A DNA stretch of 64,000 nt from Methylopila sp. 73B (GTDB lineage Bacteria; Pseudomonadota; Alphaproteobacteria; Rhizobiales; Methylopilaceae), in contig NZ_JAFV01000001.1 in assembly GCF_000526315.1 (NCBI RefSeq), forward strand, positions 186,001-250,000, written 5' to 3'. The position numbers and the translations under genes were made by a program. Shown here piece by piece: positions 45,571 to 57,253 of this stretch. A model generated the notes under the pieces. The model made no database searches. It was not told the origin of the DNA and worked only from the letters and a program-made list of their open reading frames with translations. The number at the start of each line of letters is the position of its first letter. The first letter of the stretch is position 1.

Positions 45571-46776
45571 TCAGAAGCCGCCGAAGTCGAGCGCGTCGGC
45601 CACGCCCTCGCCGAAGGCGTTGGCGGGCGGCGCCGCGGACTGGGCGGCGGCGAGGTCGGCGAGCCCCAGGATCGCGACGCTCTCGAACGACTTCCGCCAC
45701 AGCCCGCGCGCGCCGATGAGCTGCCAGAGCGCCGAGGCGCCGAGCGCGGCGCCGAGGTAGAGCGCGAGCCCCAGAACAATGACGATGGGGCTTGGGGCGC
45801 GTTCGAAGTCGATGAGGTCGGCGAAGGCGCCGCTCGCGAACACGGCGCCGCCCACGGCCGCGACGCCGAGGCCCAGAAGCAGCAGCGCGCCGAAGAAGAC
45901 GAGATAGGTCTTCAGGAAGGCGAACAGGCCGAGATCGCACTGCGCCCGCGCCGGGCCGACCCGACATCCGTTCGCCCACCAGCGGAACTCGATGGCGTTC
46001 AGCAGGGGGAAGGTGACGAAGAGCGCGAGGTAGAAGGTGATGGTGAAGAAGCTGGCCGCAGCGGCCGTCCGGCCCGCGGCCAGATCCTCCTGGGAGGCGG
46101 CGTAGTGCACGCCCAGGAAGGCCGCCGCCGAGCCGAGACCGACGACGACCGCGAACAGCCACAGCAGGACGCCCTTGCGGAACAGCTGGCCGCCCGTGCC
46201 GTCGAACGCGCCCTGCAGGTCGCCGTACCAGGTGTTCCTCATCTTGAAGCGCTCGAGGCTGGCGCGCATCCAGGGGTAGGCCAGTCCGAGCGTGACGACG
46301 GCCACGAGCAGCCAGCCGAGGCTCCGTCCGGCGTAGGCCCAGCCCGAGCCGGTCTGCTGCAGCCGCACGCCGCGCCAGATCGTGCGCGTCAGCCGGTAGC
46401 GGCGCGCCCTGTAAAGCGCGTACTGCGCCAGGACGACCACGACGAGCGACACGCCCACCTGCACCAGCGGCCCGAAGGCGCCCGCCGCGATCCCGAGCAG
46501 CGCCGCCGCGCCGTAGAGCGGGATCAGCACGCCGAGGGCGATGAGGAATCCGATGAACAGTTCGAGCCCGCGCCCGGTGTACTCAAGCGCGTCGCCGTCG
46601 ATCTCGACGTTGTTCCAGAGAAAGCGGCGGACGTCGGTCTGGTACCAGAACCGGTAGACGCCGAGGGTGACGATGCTGAGGGCGAGACCCTTCAGGACGA
46701 TCGGCGCCATCGCGCGCTTCGCGCCGTGAAACCGCGGGCGCACCGCGCCCCATCCGCCGTTCGCCCCGCCGTCCAT
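45571..46776 (-). CDS. DUF898 (YjgN-like) membrane protein
   Basis: 401 residues with eight or more hydrophobic segments. DUF898 features: MAPIVLKGLALSIVTLGVYR with FWYQTDVRRFLWNN, the repeated TRTIWRGVRLQQTGSGWAYA and LAYPWMRASLERFKMRNTWY-GD block, and ANGCRVG. Family function is unknown. It is the first gene of a three-gene operon with an M48 protease and a DUF1499 protein, a combination found repeatedly in proteobacteria. A role in envelope quality control is an inference from the protease. Confidence 0.88.
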   Translation of the reverse strand: MDGGANGGWGAVRPRFHGAKRAMAPIVLKGLALSIVTLGVYRFWYQTDVRRFLWNNVEIDGDALEYTGRGLELFIGFLIALGVLIPLYGAAALLGIAAGAFGPLVQVGVSLVVVVLAQYALYRARRYRLTRTIWRGVRLQQTGSGWAYAGRSLGWLLVAVVTLGLAYPWMRASLERFKMRNTWYGDLQGAFDGTGGQLFRKGVLLWLFAVVVGLGSAAAFLGVHYAASQEDLAAGRTAAAASFFTITFYLALFVTFPLLNAIEFRWWANGCRVGPARAQCDLGLFAFLKTYLVFFGALLLLGLGVAAVGGAVFASGAFADLIDFERAPSPIVIVLGLALYLGAALGASALWQLIGARGLWRKSFESVAILGLADLAAAQSAAPPANAFGEGVADALDFGGF

Positions 46777-46849
46777 GCCCGCTCTCCGCTTAGCCGACTC
46801 ATAGTTCGGCGCATCGTTACAGTAGCCCGAACGGGGACCCCCGCCGCCA

Positions 46850-47269
46850 TCAGTCCATCGTCGGCCGGCCGCGCAGCGCCTTGACGTCGCCGCGCTTGGT
46901 CTTGCCCTCGATCCGGCGAACCTTGGAGGCCTTGGTCGGCCGCGTGGGCAGTCGAGGCTTCGGCTTCTCCGCCGCCTCGCGCAGCAGCGCGGTCAGGCGT
47001 TCGATCGCTTCGGCGCGGTTGTCGCCCTGCGTGCGGTGCGACTGCGCGGTCAGCACCAGCACGCCGTCGTTGGTCAGCCGCGAGCCCGCGAGCTTCATGA
47101 GGCGGATCGCCACGTCGTTCGGAAGCGAGCGCGAGCGGCGCACGTCGAAGCGCAACTGCACCGCCGTTGAGACCTTGTTGACGTTCTGCCCGCCGGGGCC
47201 CGACGACCGCACGAAGGTGAGTTCGACCTCGTTATCATCGATCGACAAATTTGGTGTGATGACGATCAT
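46850..47269 (-). CDS. arfB: Peptidyl-tRNA hydrolase ArfB (alternative ribosome-rescue factor)
   Basis: 139 residues with the release-factor GGQ loop at 26-28 in RSSGPGGQNVNKVSTAVQLR. The C-terminal basic tail (PTRPTKASKVRRIEGKTKRG) is the part that enters the empty mRNA channel of stalled ribosomes. ArfB hydrolyses peptidyl-tRNA on ribosomes without a stop codon. Length agrees with ArfB/YaeJ. It is divergent from the diguanylate cyclase gene and probably has its own promoter in the 129-base gap. Confidence 0.95.
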   Translation of the reverse strand: MIVITPNLSIDDNEVELTFVRSSGPGGQNVNKVSTAVQLRFDVRRSRSLPNDVAIRLMKLAGSRLTNDGVLVLTAQSHRTQGDNRAEAIERLTALLREAAEKPKPRLPTRPTKASKVRRIEGKTKRGDVKALRGRPTMD

Positions 47270-47398
47270 GACTTTAAGAGTCGCTTCACGTTTGGCATGC
47301 GTCGCTCGAGGGGCGAACCCAGGCGCGAGGGCGAAGCCTGCGCCCTCGCCGGGCGTTGGTCGCTCCCCGACGTGCGGCGCCGACCGAGAGGCCAGCCT

Positions 47399-48481
47399 AT
47401 GACCCAGCCGTACGCCTCACGCAACGAGGACGAGCGGATCGCCGCGCTCGAGCGGCTGCGGATTATGGACGCGCCGCCGCCGCCCGGCTTCGATCGCATC
47501 GTGGCGCTGGCCCGCGACCTGTTGCTCGCGCCCGTCGCGATCCTGACGATGATCGACCGCGAGCGGGCGTGGTTCAAGGCGAAGCGCGGCGTCGAGGGGG
47601 ACGGCGCGCCGCGGGGGCTCGCCTTCTGCAACCGCACCATCGAAGGCGCGGGCCTGCTCGTGGTCGACGACCTCGCGGAGGACTCGCGGTTCGCCGACAG
47701 CATCCTCGTCACGGAGCACCCGTCGTTCCGGTTCTACGCCGGGGCCCCGCTGTCGCTGACGCCCAACGTCAATCTCGGCACGCTGTGCGTCATCGACGAC
47801 AAGCCGCGCTCGCTCGACGCCGGCCAGCGCGAGATCCTCGCGCGTCTGGCGGAGCTCGCCTGCGACCAGCTGCGGCTGCACGAGATCAATGAGACGCTGA
47901 AGCAGGAGATCGCCGCGCGCCAGCGCCTGCAGGCGGAGCTGGAGGAGCAGGGCCGCGAGCTCGAACGCCAGCGCGACGCGCTCCGCCACCTCGCCGAGCA
48001 TGACACGCTGACCGGCGTCGCGAACCGCGCGCTGCTGCAGGGACGGCTCGATCGGGCGGTCGCCACCGCCGACGGGCGGATCGGTCTGCTGCTGATCGAC
48101 CTCGACGACTTCAAGCGCCACAACGACCTTTACGGCCACGGCGTGGGCGACGCGCTGCTGCGGGCGGTGGCCCGGCGGCTGGAAAGCTGCACTCGGCCGG
48201 GCGATCTCGTGGCCCGCGTCGGCGGCGACGAGTTCGTGCTGCTCGCGCCGGGGATCGCGGACCGGGTCGACCTGCAGGCTCTCGGCGACCGGGTCGTCGC
48301 GGCGCTGTCGCGCGAGCCCGTGGTCGTGGGCGAACTCGCGCTCGTCTGCCGCGCGAGCGTCGGCGCGTCGCTGTTCCCGGACGACGAGCGCGACGCCGAC
48401 CGGCTGCTTGCGGTCGCCGACACCGCCATGTACCGCGCCAAGGCGGCCGGCAAGGGCCGCGCCCTCTCCCGTCCAGGATGA
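47399..48481 (+). CDS. GAF-GGDEF diguanylate cyclase
   Basis: 360 residues from ATG 47399. A GAF domain covers about 20-165 (FDRIVALARDLLLAPVAILT, RGLAFCNRTIEGAGLLVVDD, SFRFYAGAPLSLTPNVNLGT). A short coiled coil (LQAELEEQGRELERQRDALR) links to a GGDEF domain starting HDTLTGVANRALLQGRLD. The active site is GGDEF at 275-279, intact, and the inhibitory site RxxD is present as R266-P-G-D269, so the enzyme should make c-di-GMP and be subject to product inhibition. The GAF ligand is unknown. No membrane segment. Confidence 0.95.
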   Translation: MTQPYASRNEDERIAALERLRIMDAPPPPGFDRIVALARDLLLAPVAILTMIDRERAWFKAKRGVEGDGAPRGLAFCNRTIEGAGLLVVDDLAEDSRFADSILVTEHPSFRFYAGAPLSLTPNVNLGTLCVIDDKPRSLDAGQREILARLAELACDQLRLHEINETLKQEIAARQRLQAELEEQGRELERQRDALRHLAEHDTLTGVANRALLQGRLDRAVATADGRIGLLLIDLDDFKRHNDLYGHGVGDALLRAVARRLESCTRPGDLVARVGGDEFVLLAPGIADRVDLQALGDRVVAALSREPVVVGELALVCRASVGASLFPDDERDADRLLAVADTAMYRAKAAGKGRALSRPG

Positions 48482-48520
48482 GGCGAGCCTCCGGAGCGGG
48501 CGTCACGTCGTCTCGATCGA

Positions 48521-48557
48521 CGAGCGATGAGGACAGCTTCGCGCTCCTCATCGCTCG
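48521..48557. terminator. Hairpin between convergent diguanylate cyclase and RTX genes
   Basis: CGAGCGATGAGGA and TCCTCATCGCTCG form a 13-bp perfect stem with an 11-base loop. No T run, but the position between convergent genes fits a bidirectional transcription stop. Confidence 0.6.
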
Positions 48558-48569
48558 CGCTGGCAGTCG

Positions 48570-50216
48570 TCAGGCCTCGAGGCCGAAGATCGACAGGTCC
48601 GTAAAGGAAAGCGCGGGAGCGCCGCGCAGGGTGGCGATCTGGACCGCCTTGCCGTCGCCGGAGCCGTCCGCGTCGAAGTAGAGGGCGCCGTTGGTCTCGT
48701 TGTAGACGAAGCGCGTTTCGGCGGAGGCGGCGAGGCCGTCGGGGGTCGAGGCGAACATCTCGGCCTCGAGCGTCGCGAGGCCGAAGCCTCCGATGTCGAT
48801 TCCGACCTTGTCGACGCCGACTTCGAAGTCGGTGATGGTGTCGCGCAGATCGCTCGGGCTGGCGAAGACGAAGGTGTCGGCTCCCGCGCCGCCGATGAGA
48901 ACGTCCTTTCCGGCGCCGCCGATAAGGATGTCGTCGCCCGCGCCGCCGCTGATGCGGTCGGCGCCGTCGCCGCCGGAGAGCAGGTCCGCCCCCGAGCCGC
49001 CGGAAATGGCGTTGTCCAGGGCGTTGCCGGTGAGCGTCAGAGCGGCGGAGCCGCGCCCGACGAGCTTCTCGACGTCGTTGGTCAACGTGTAGTCGACCGA
49101 GGCGTAGACGGTGTCGTAGCCCTCGTCCGCGAGTTCGACCACGACGTCGCCAGCGTCGTTGGCGACGTAGCTGTCGTCGCCCGCGCCGCCGACCATGCGG
49201 TCGGCGCCGCCGCGGCCGTCGAGGCGGTCGTCGCCGTCATAGCCGGTGAGGGTGTCGGCGCCCGCGCCGCCGGTCATGGCGTTGTCGAGGGCGTTGCCCT
49301 TGACGGACAGGCCGGCGTCGCTGCGGATGACGATGTTCTCGACGTTGTCCGACAGGCGGTAACCGGACGTGGTGTAGACGGTGTCGACGCCTTCGCCGGC
49401 CAGTTCGACCACGACGTCCGACGGCTTGTTGACGACATAGGAATCGTCGCCGAGCCCGCCGACCATGGTGTCGACGCCGCCGCGGCCGTTCAGGGTGTCG
49501 TCGCCCGCGCCGCCGATCAGGCTGTTGTCGAGCGCGTTGCCGGTAAGCGTGAGGCCGGTGTTGACGAAGGCGATGATGCGTTCGACGTTCGCAGGCAGCG
49601 TGTAGTCGACCGTCGTGTAGAGCGTGTCGTAGCCCTCGCCGGCGTTCTCCGTCACCACGTCGTCGGGGCTGTCGACGTAGTAGGTGTCGTCGCCGAGCCC
49701 GCCGATCATGGTCTGCGCGCCGTCAAGCGGCGTCCCGAGAACGTCGTCCCCAGGGGTGCCAACGATGTCGGTTGAAGGCGCCCCCACGCCGGCCGGGCCG
49801 GAGCTCTGGATCAGCGTGTAATCGCCGTCGCTGTAGCCGTAGCTCGCGAACCGGATGTAGTAGGTCTCCCCCGCGACAACGTTGATTTCTTCGTAGAAAT
49901 CGCCCGAGCCGAAGCTGGCGCCGGATGCGAACTCCTGGAGAGATGCGAACGACGAAGAACCATCTGTAGAGCGGAAGACGTTGTAGCCGAACGACGAATC
50001 GAAACCTTGGGTTTCGAGAACGATCGTGCCCGTCGCCGACGCCGTGTAGACGAACCAGACGCTGTCGTCGGCGTCGTTGCTTGGGTAGGGGTCGCCGTCG
50101 TAGGCGGCCGGTTCGCCGACCTGCAGGGTCGCGTCGGCGGTCGTCCCGGTGAAGGAAAAGCCGTCGCCGGCGATAACGATGGCGTTTTCAATGTTGTCGT
50201 TGACAGGCTGCGCCAT
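48570..50216 (-). CDS. RTX calcium-binding repeat protein 1 (predicted type I secretion substrate)
   Basis: 548 residues with no N-terminal signal peptide. Residues 1-145 form a beta-sandwich resembling the pre-peptidase C-terminal domain (DDSVWFVYTASATGTIVLET, VAGETYYIRFASYGYSDGDY). Then come several RTX blocks of the type GGAGDDTLNGRGGVDTMVGG and GGDGADRISGGAGDDILIGG, alternating with DTVYASVDYTLTNDVEKLVG units. The C-terminal 90 residues (DTITDFEVGVDKVGIDIGGF ... ALSFTDLSIFGLEA) look like a type I secretion signal region. RTX repeats fold on calcium outside the cell. No ABC secretion genes are in the window. A paralog lies at 51781-53469. AGGAG precedes the ATG. Confidence 0.9.
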   Translation of the reverse strand: MAQPVNDNIENAIVIAGDGFSFTGTTADATLQVGEPAAYDGDPYPSNDADDSVWFVYTASATGTIVLETQGFDSSFGYNVFRSTDGSSSFASLQEFASGASFGSGDFYEEINVVAGETYYIRFASYGYSDGDYTLIQSSGPAGVGAPSTDIVGTPGDDVLGTPLDGAQTMIGGLGDDTYYVDSPDDVVTENAGEGYDTLYTTVDYTLPANVERIIAFVNTGLTLTGNALDNSLIGGAGDDTLNGRGGVDTMVGGLGDDSYVVNKPSDVVVELAGEGVDTVYTTSGYRLSDNVENIVIRSDAGLSVKGNALDNAMTGGAGADTLTGYDGDDRLDGRGGADRMVGGAGDDSYVANDAGDVVVELADEGYDTVYASVDYTLTNDVEKLVGRGSAALTLTGNALDNAISGGSGADLLSGGDGADRISGGAGDDILIGGAGKDVLIGGAGADTFVFASPSDLRDTITDFEVGVDKVGIDIGGFGLATLEAEMFASTPDGLAASAETRFVYNETNGALYFDADGSGDGKAVQIATLRGAPALSFTDLSIFGLEA

Positions 50217-50479
50217 CGGCGTCCGCTCCTAAAGGCGTCTTCGTGCGCGCTATAAGAGGGAGCTTCTCTCTACGAAAGTTTAACCGTGTAATGTTCAATC
50301 GAAAATCAAAGTGTGCCTTAACACGACAAGCAACGTGTCCGGGGCGGGACAAGCGGCAGCCGTTCCCGCATGACGCGCCGCGGCCCTTGCGATTGCGCTG
50401 GGATCACTGCGCGGCTATCGCTCGCGGCGCGGTCTCTCAGCGCCGCCGGACCCCGCCTCAAGCTTCCGAGCGTCGCCGC

Positions 50480-51529
50480 GTGACTGATTCCGCCGAGCCC
50501 TTCGCCGTCTCCACATCGCCCGGCTTCGCCGCCTGGCTCGCGCGCGCAAAGGTCAGCCTCGCCTTCTCCACCTACCAGGCGGGCAAGCTGCTGCTGCTGG
50601 GCGCGCGGCCGGACGGGCGGCTGTCGGTGTTCGAGCGGTCGTTCAAGCGGTCCATGGGGATCGCGGTCGCGCCCGGCGGCCGCAGCTTCGCCCTCGCGAC
50701 CCACAACCAGATCCTCCGCTTCGACGACGTGCTGCCGCGCGGCCAGCGGAAGGACGGCCACGACGCCGTCTATGCGCCCCACGCCGGATGGATCACCGGC
50801 GCGTCCGACTCCCACGACGTCGGCTTCGGGCCGCGGATGCGGCCGATCTTCGTGAACACGCGCTTCTCCTGCCTCGCCTCGGTCTCGGACGGCCATTCGT
50901 TCAAGCCGGTGTGGCGGCCGCCCTTCGTCACGGCGCTGCAGCCGGAGGACCGCTGCCACTTGAACGGCCTCGCGATGCGCGGCGAGACGCCGGCCTACGT
51001 CACTATCGTCGGCCGCTCCGACGCGCCGGGCGGCTGGCGCGAGATGCGCGGCGACGGCGGAATGGTCATGGACGTCGCCACCAGCAAGGCGGTGGTCGAG
51101 GGGCTCTCGATGCCCCATTCGCCCCGGCTGGTCGACGGCAGGCTCTGGGTCCTGAATTCAGGCCGCGGCGAATTCGGCTTCGTGGACGTCGCCGCCCGCC
51201 GGTTCGAGCCGCTCGCTTTCTGTCCGGGCTACGCCCGCGGCATGACGATCGTCGGCCGCCACGCAGTAGTCGCCCTGTCGCTCGCCCGCGAGAACAGGAC
51301 CTTCGGCGGCCTCCCGCTGGAGGATGAGCTGGCGCGGCGAAGGGAGGAGCCTCGCTGCGGGCTGCTTGTGATCGACGTCAAGTCCGGCGAGACGGTGGAG
51401 TGGGTCCGCCTCGCCGGCCCGGTGCGGGAGCTTTACGACGTGGCCGCGCTGCCCGCCGTCGCGAACCCGTCGCTGGTCGGCCTGATCGGCGACGACGTCG
51501 ACCACGTCATCTCGATCGAGGAGCGGTGA
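50480..51529 (+). CDS. TIGR03032-type protein (DUF4915-like)
   Basis: 349 residues from GTG 50480 (VTDSAEPFAVSTSPGFAAWL). The family pattern is clear: ARAKVSLAFSTYQAGKLLLL, RSMGIAVAPGGRSFALATHN, VGFGPRMRPIFVNTRFSCLA, RCHLNGLAMRGETPAYVTIV, LSMPHSPRLVDGRLWVLNSG, and FCPGYARGMTIVGRHAVVAL. It is a likely beta-propeller with unknown function. An upstream reading to 50243 adds an arginine-rich stretch that I do not believe. It sits between, and on the opposite strand from, two RTX protein genes; a functional link is possible but unproven. Confidence 0.82.
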   Translation: MTDSAEPFAVSTSPGFAAWLARAKVSLAFSTYQAGKLLLLGARPDGRLSVFERSFKRSMGIAVAPGGRSFALATHNQILRFDDVLPRGQRKDGHDAVYAPHAGWITGASDSHDVGFGPRMRPIFVNTRFSCLASVSDGHSFKPVWRPPFVTALQPEDRCHLNGLAMRGETPAYVTIVGRSDAPGGWREMRGDGGMVMDVATSKAVVEGLSMPHSPRLVDGRLWVLNSGRGEFGFVDVAARRFEPLAFCPGYARGMTIVGRHAVVALSLARENRTFGGLPLEDELARRREEPRCGLLVIDVKSGETVEWVRLAGPVRELYDVAALPAVANPSLVGLIGDDVDHVISIEER

Positions 51530-51652
51530 GGGGCGCATGACGGAGAGCGCCGAACAGCGGTTTCCCGATGTCCAGCCGTCTCCCGGGGCCCGTCCGATGC
51601 GGCGTAGAGCGGCTTCGCGTCAGGGGAGCGCGACGGCGCGTCGCGCTCCCCC

Positions 51653-51747
51653 GCCGCCCCGGGCCTGTTCCCGGGCCCATGGGCCCGCCGGTCGAGGCTG
51701 CTCTCAACCGGCGGGATGATGGATTCCGGGACACGCCCGGAATGACG
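51653..51747. repeat. Intergenic repeat, copy 1 (flanks RTX gene 2)
   Basis: CGCCGCCCCGGGCCTGTTCC through CCGGTCGAGGCTGCTCTCAA to CCGGAATGACG; it matches 53657-53749 across its length. It lies between the convergent TIGR03032-type and RTX genes. Confidence 0.8.
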
Positions 51748-51780
51748 CTGTTCTCGGCGCAGCGACGTATCGACGGGCGC

Positions 51781-53469
51781 TCAGACGAGCAGGCTGGCGT
51801 CCGAGAAGTCGTCCGCCGTGAGCGCCGGCGCGCCGCGGAGCGTCGCGATCAGCACGGCCTTGCCGGAGCCCGAGCCGTCGGCGTCGAAGAACAGCCGGCC
51901 GTTGGTCTCGTTGTAAACGAAGCGCGTCTCGGCAGAGGTGGCGACGCCGTCTGCGGTCGAGGCGAACATGCCGGCCTCGATCGACGAGAGGCCGAAGCCC
52001 GCAAGGTCGATCCCGACGCTGTCGACGCCGGCCTCGAAGCTCGTGATCGTGTCCCGGCTGTCGTCCAGGCCCGTGAAGACGAAGGTGTCGGCGCCGTCGC
52101 CGCCGATGAGGATGTCGTTCCCGGCGCCGCCGATGAGGATGTCGCTCCCGGCGCCGCCGCTGATGCGGTCGGCGCCGTCGCCGCCGGAAAGCCGGTCGTC
52201 GCCCGAGCCGCCGGAGATGGCGTTGTCGAGGGCGTTGCCCGTGAGCGTTAACCCGGCGGAGCCGCGGCCCACAAGTCTCTCGACGTTGTTGGCGAGGGCG
52301 TAGTCGACGGTGGTGTAAACGGCGTCGTAGCCGTCGTCGGCGCCTTCGATCACGACGTCGCCGGCGTTGTCGACGACGTAGACGTCGTCGCCCGAACCGC
52401 CGGCCATGCGGTCGGCCCCTGCGCGGCCGTCCAGACGGTCATTGCCGTCGTAGCTCGCCAGAGTGTCGGCGCCGTCGCCTCCGACCATGCTGTTGTCGAG
52501 CGCGTTGCCCTTGACGAACAGGCCGTCGGAGCTGCGGACGACGAGGTTTTCAACGTTGTCCGAGAGGCGGTAGCCGACCGAGGCGTAGACGGTGTCGACG
52601 CCCTCGCCCTCGGCCTCGATCACGACGTCCGACGACTTGTTGACGACGTAGGCGTCGTCGCCCAGCCCGCCGACCATGGTGTCGACGCCGCCGCGGCCGT
52701 TCAAGACGTCGTCGCCGTCGAGACCGTACAGCGTGTCGCCGCCCGAGCCGCCGATCAGGCTGTTGTCGAACTCGTTGCCGGTGAGGATGAGCCCGGTCGA
52801 GCCGAGGCCGACGATTTTCTCGACGTTCGCCGGCAGCGTGTAGTCCACCAGCGTGTAGATCGTGTCGGAGCCCTCGTCGCCGTTCTCCGTCACCACGTCG
52901 CCCGCGTCGTCGATGTAATAGCTGTCGTCGCCGAGGCCGCCGACCATGGTCTGCGCGCCGTCTCCCAGCACGCCGAGGATGTCGTCGCCCGACGTGCCGG
53001 TGAGGTCGGTCGATGCCTCGCCCACGCCGGTCGGGCCCGATCCTTGGGAAAAGACGTAATCTCCGGAGTACGTATCGAAACCGGAGACGCGGATGTAATA
53101 GGTCTCGCCCGCCGTGACGGAGAAGGTTACGAGCGAGCTGTTGCCCGCACCGTCGTCATCGTCCCCAGCCAGCGCGCTCAGCGACGATACGGACCCGCTG
53201 CCGTCGGTAGATGTGTAGGCGTAGAGCACCGTGTCGAAGTTGGAGCCTTCGGTGTTGAACGAGACTGTCCCGTCGCTCGACGCCGTATAGACGAACCAGA
53301 CTCCCTCGCCGTCGGTGTAGGGGTAGTAGGAGTAGTCGCCTTCGACGACCTCGGAGATTGTCGGCTCTCCGGGCTGCGCGGTCGCCTCGGCCGTCGACCC
53401 TGAATACGTGAAGCCGTCGCCTGAGATGACGATGGCGTTTTCGATGTTGTCGTTAACGGGCTGGGCCAC
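51781..53469 (-). CDS. RTX calcium-binding repeat protein 2 (paralog of RTX protein 1)
   Basis: 562 residues from GTG 53469, chosen because the next residues (AQPVNDNIENAIVISGDGF) align with the start of RTX protein 1; ATG 53523 would add 18 residues (MHARLTSRCFSSVSSERS) and lacks a ribosome site. Same architecture: an N-terminal PPC-like beta domain (GEGVWFVYTASSDGTVSFNT, VTAGETYYIRVSGFDTYSGD), RTX blocks (GGSGGDTLYGLDGDDVLNGR, GGDGADRISGGAGSDILIGG) and a C-terminal tail (ITSFEAGVDSVGIDLAGFG). It has one more repeat segment than RTX 1. Probably secreted by a type I system encoded elsewhere. Confidence 0.88.
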   Translation of the reverse strand: MAQPVNDNIENAIVISGDGFTYSGSTAEATAQPGEPTISEVVEGDYSYYPYTDGEGVWFVYTASSDGTVSFNTEGSNFDTVLYAYTSTDGSGSVSSLSALAGDDDDGAGNSSLVTFSVTAGETYYIRVSGFDTYSGDYVFSQGSGPTGVGEASTDLTGTSGDDILGVLGDGAQTMVGGLGDDSYYIDDAGDVVTENGDEGSDTIYTLVDYTLPANVEKIVGLGSTGLILTGNEFDNSLIGGSGGDTLYGLDGDDVLNGRGGVDTMVGGLGDDAYVVNKSSDVVIEAEGEGVDTVYASVGYRLSDNVENLVVRSSDGLFVKGNALDNSMVGGDGADTLASYDGNDRLDGRAGADRMAGGSGDDVYVVDNAGDVVIEGADDGYDAVYTTVDYALANNVERLVGRGSAGLTLTGNALDNAISGGSGDDRLSGGDGADRISGGAGSDILIGGAGNDILIGGDGADTFVFTGLDDSRDTITSFEAGVDSVGIDLAGFGLSSIEAGMFASTADGVATSAETRFVYNETNGRLFFDADGSGSGKAVLIATLRGAPALTADDFSDASLLV

Positions 53470-53656
53470 GGAGCGCTCGCTGGAGACGGAAGAAAAACAG
53501 CGAGAAGTTAGCCGGGCATGCATTAAGAGTGCTTGAATATAACGCCCGGAAATTCAAGGCCGCGCCAGCCGGTCCAGGTGGATGTGCGCAAAAGATTACT
53601 TGCGGCGTTAGAGCTGTTTCCATCAAGGAACGCGAGGGCGCGCCACGCTCCGGCGT

Positions 53657-53749
53657 CGCCCCAGGCCTGTCCCGGGTCCATCCGCCCGCCGTTCGAGGCT
53701 GTTCTCGACCGGCGGGTTGACGGAGTCCGGCGCTGCGGCCGGAATGACG
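53657..53749. repeat. Intergenic repeat, copy 2 (flanks RTX gene 2)
   Basis: CGTCGCCCCAGGCCTGTCCC through CCGTTCGAGGCTGTTCTCGA to CCGGAATGACG corresponds to the copy at 51653-51747. It is in the 390-base gap between uvrB and RTX gene 2 (53470-53859); I see no gene there. Confidence 0.8.
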
Positions 53750-53859
53750 GCGTGGTTCAGCGCGTCGACGAAACCCCCGACACGGCTCTGGCTCCGCCAG
53801 TCCAGCGTCACCGCCGTCTCACGGCGTGACGAGGCCCCGGAAGGCCGAGCCCGCCCGCG

Positions 53860-56682
<2,823 letters not shown>

Positions 56683-56761
56683 GGGGTGGAATATGGAACG
56701 GCGCCGGGCGCATTGCGAGGGGAGAGCGCGTGCGGAACGTCGTGCGCTCGGCGCCTGCCCG

Positions 56762-57091
56762 CTGACGGAGCTGCTCGCGACCTTCTTCTTCCTGTTCATT
56801 ATCCTTGGGTCGACCTCCAAGGGCGCGGCCACCGGCTTCGCGGGCATCCCGATCGGCCTCGGGCTGACGCTGATCCACCTCATCACCATCCCGGTCACCA
56901 ACACCTCGGTGAACCCGGCCCGCAGCACCGGCCCCGCGCTGTTCGCCGGCGGGGAGCACATCGCCCAGCTCTGGCTGTTCTGGCTGGCCCCGATCGCCGG
57001 CGCGATGATTGCAGGCGTGCTCGCCCGCTGGCTCTACGCCGACGGCGCGATCGTGGACACCACGGTGGTGGAGGAGCGCGGGGTGGCGTGA
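56762..57091 (+). pseudogene. 3' half of an aquaporin Z-like gene
   Basis: The reading [60 protein letters not shown] and [20 protein letters not shown] is the second half of AqpZ, with the second NPA box (NPARSTGPA). The first half, including the first NPA box and the first three membrane segments, is absent; in its place the sequence is the start of uvrB on the other strand. An open frame extends upstream to 56669 but encodes unrelated Arg-rich residues. A half aquaporin cannot form a channel alone, so I call it a remnant, although 110 codons remain open. Confidence 0.78.
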
Positions 57092-57253
57092 AGCGACCTC
57101 CGCCTGCGCGGATGACATCCGCGCAGGCCTATGGTCTTCTTACGCGGCGGCCCGTCGACTCAGTCGTCTGCCGGGGAGCGAGGGATAACGCTTCAAGACT
57201 AAACTATCTATCTTAAATTACAGCGTGGTTATATTGATAGCAGGGATAGCATC

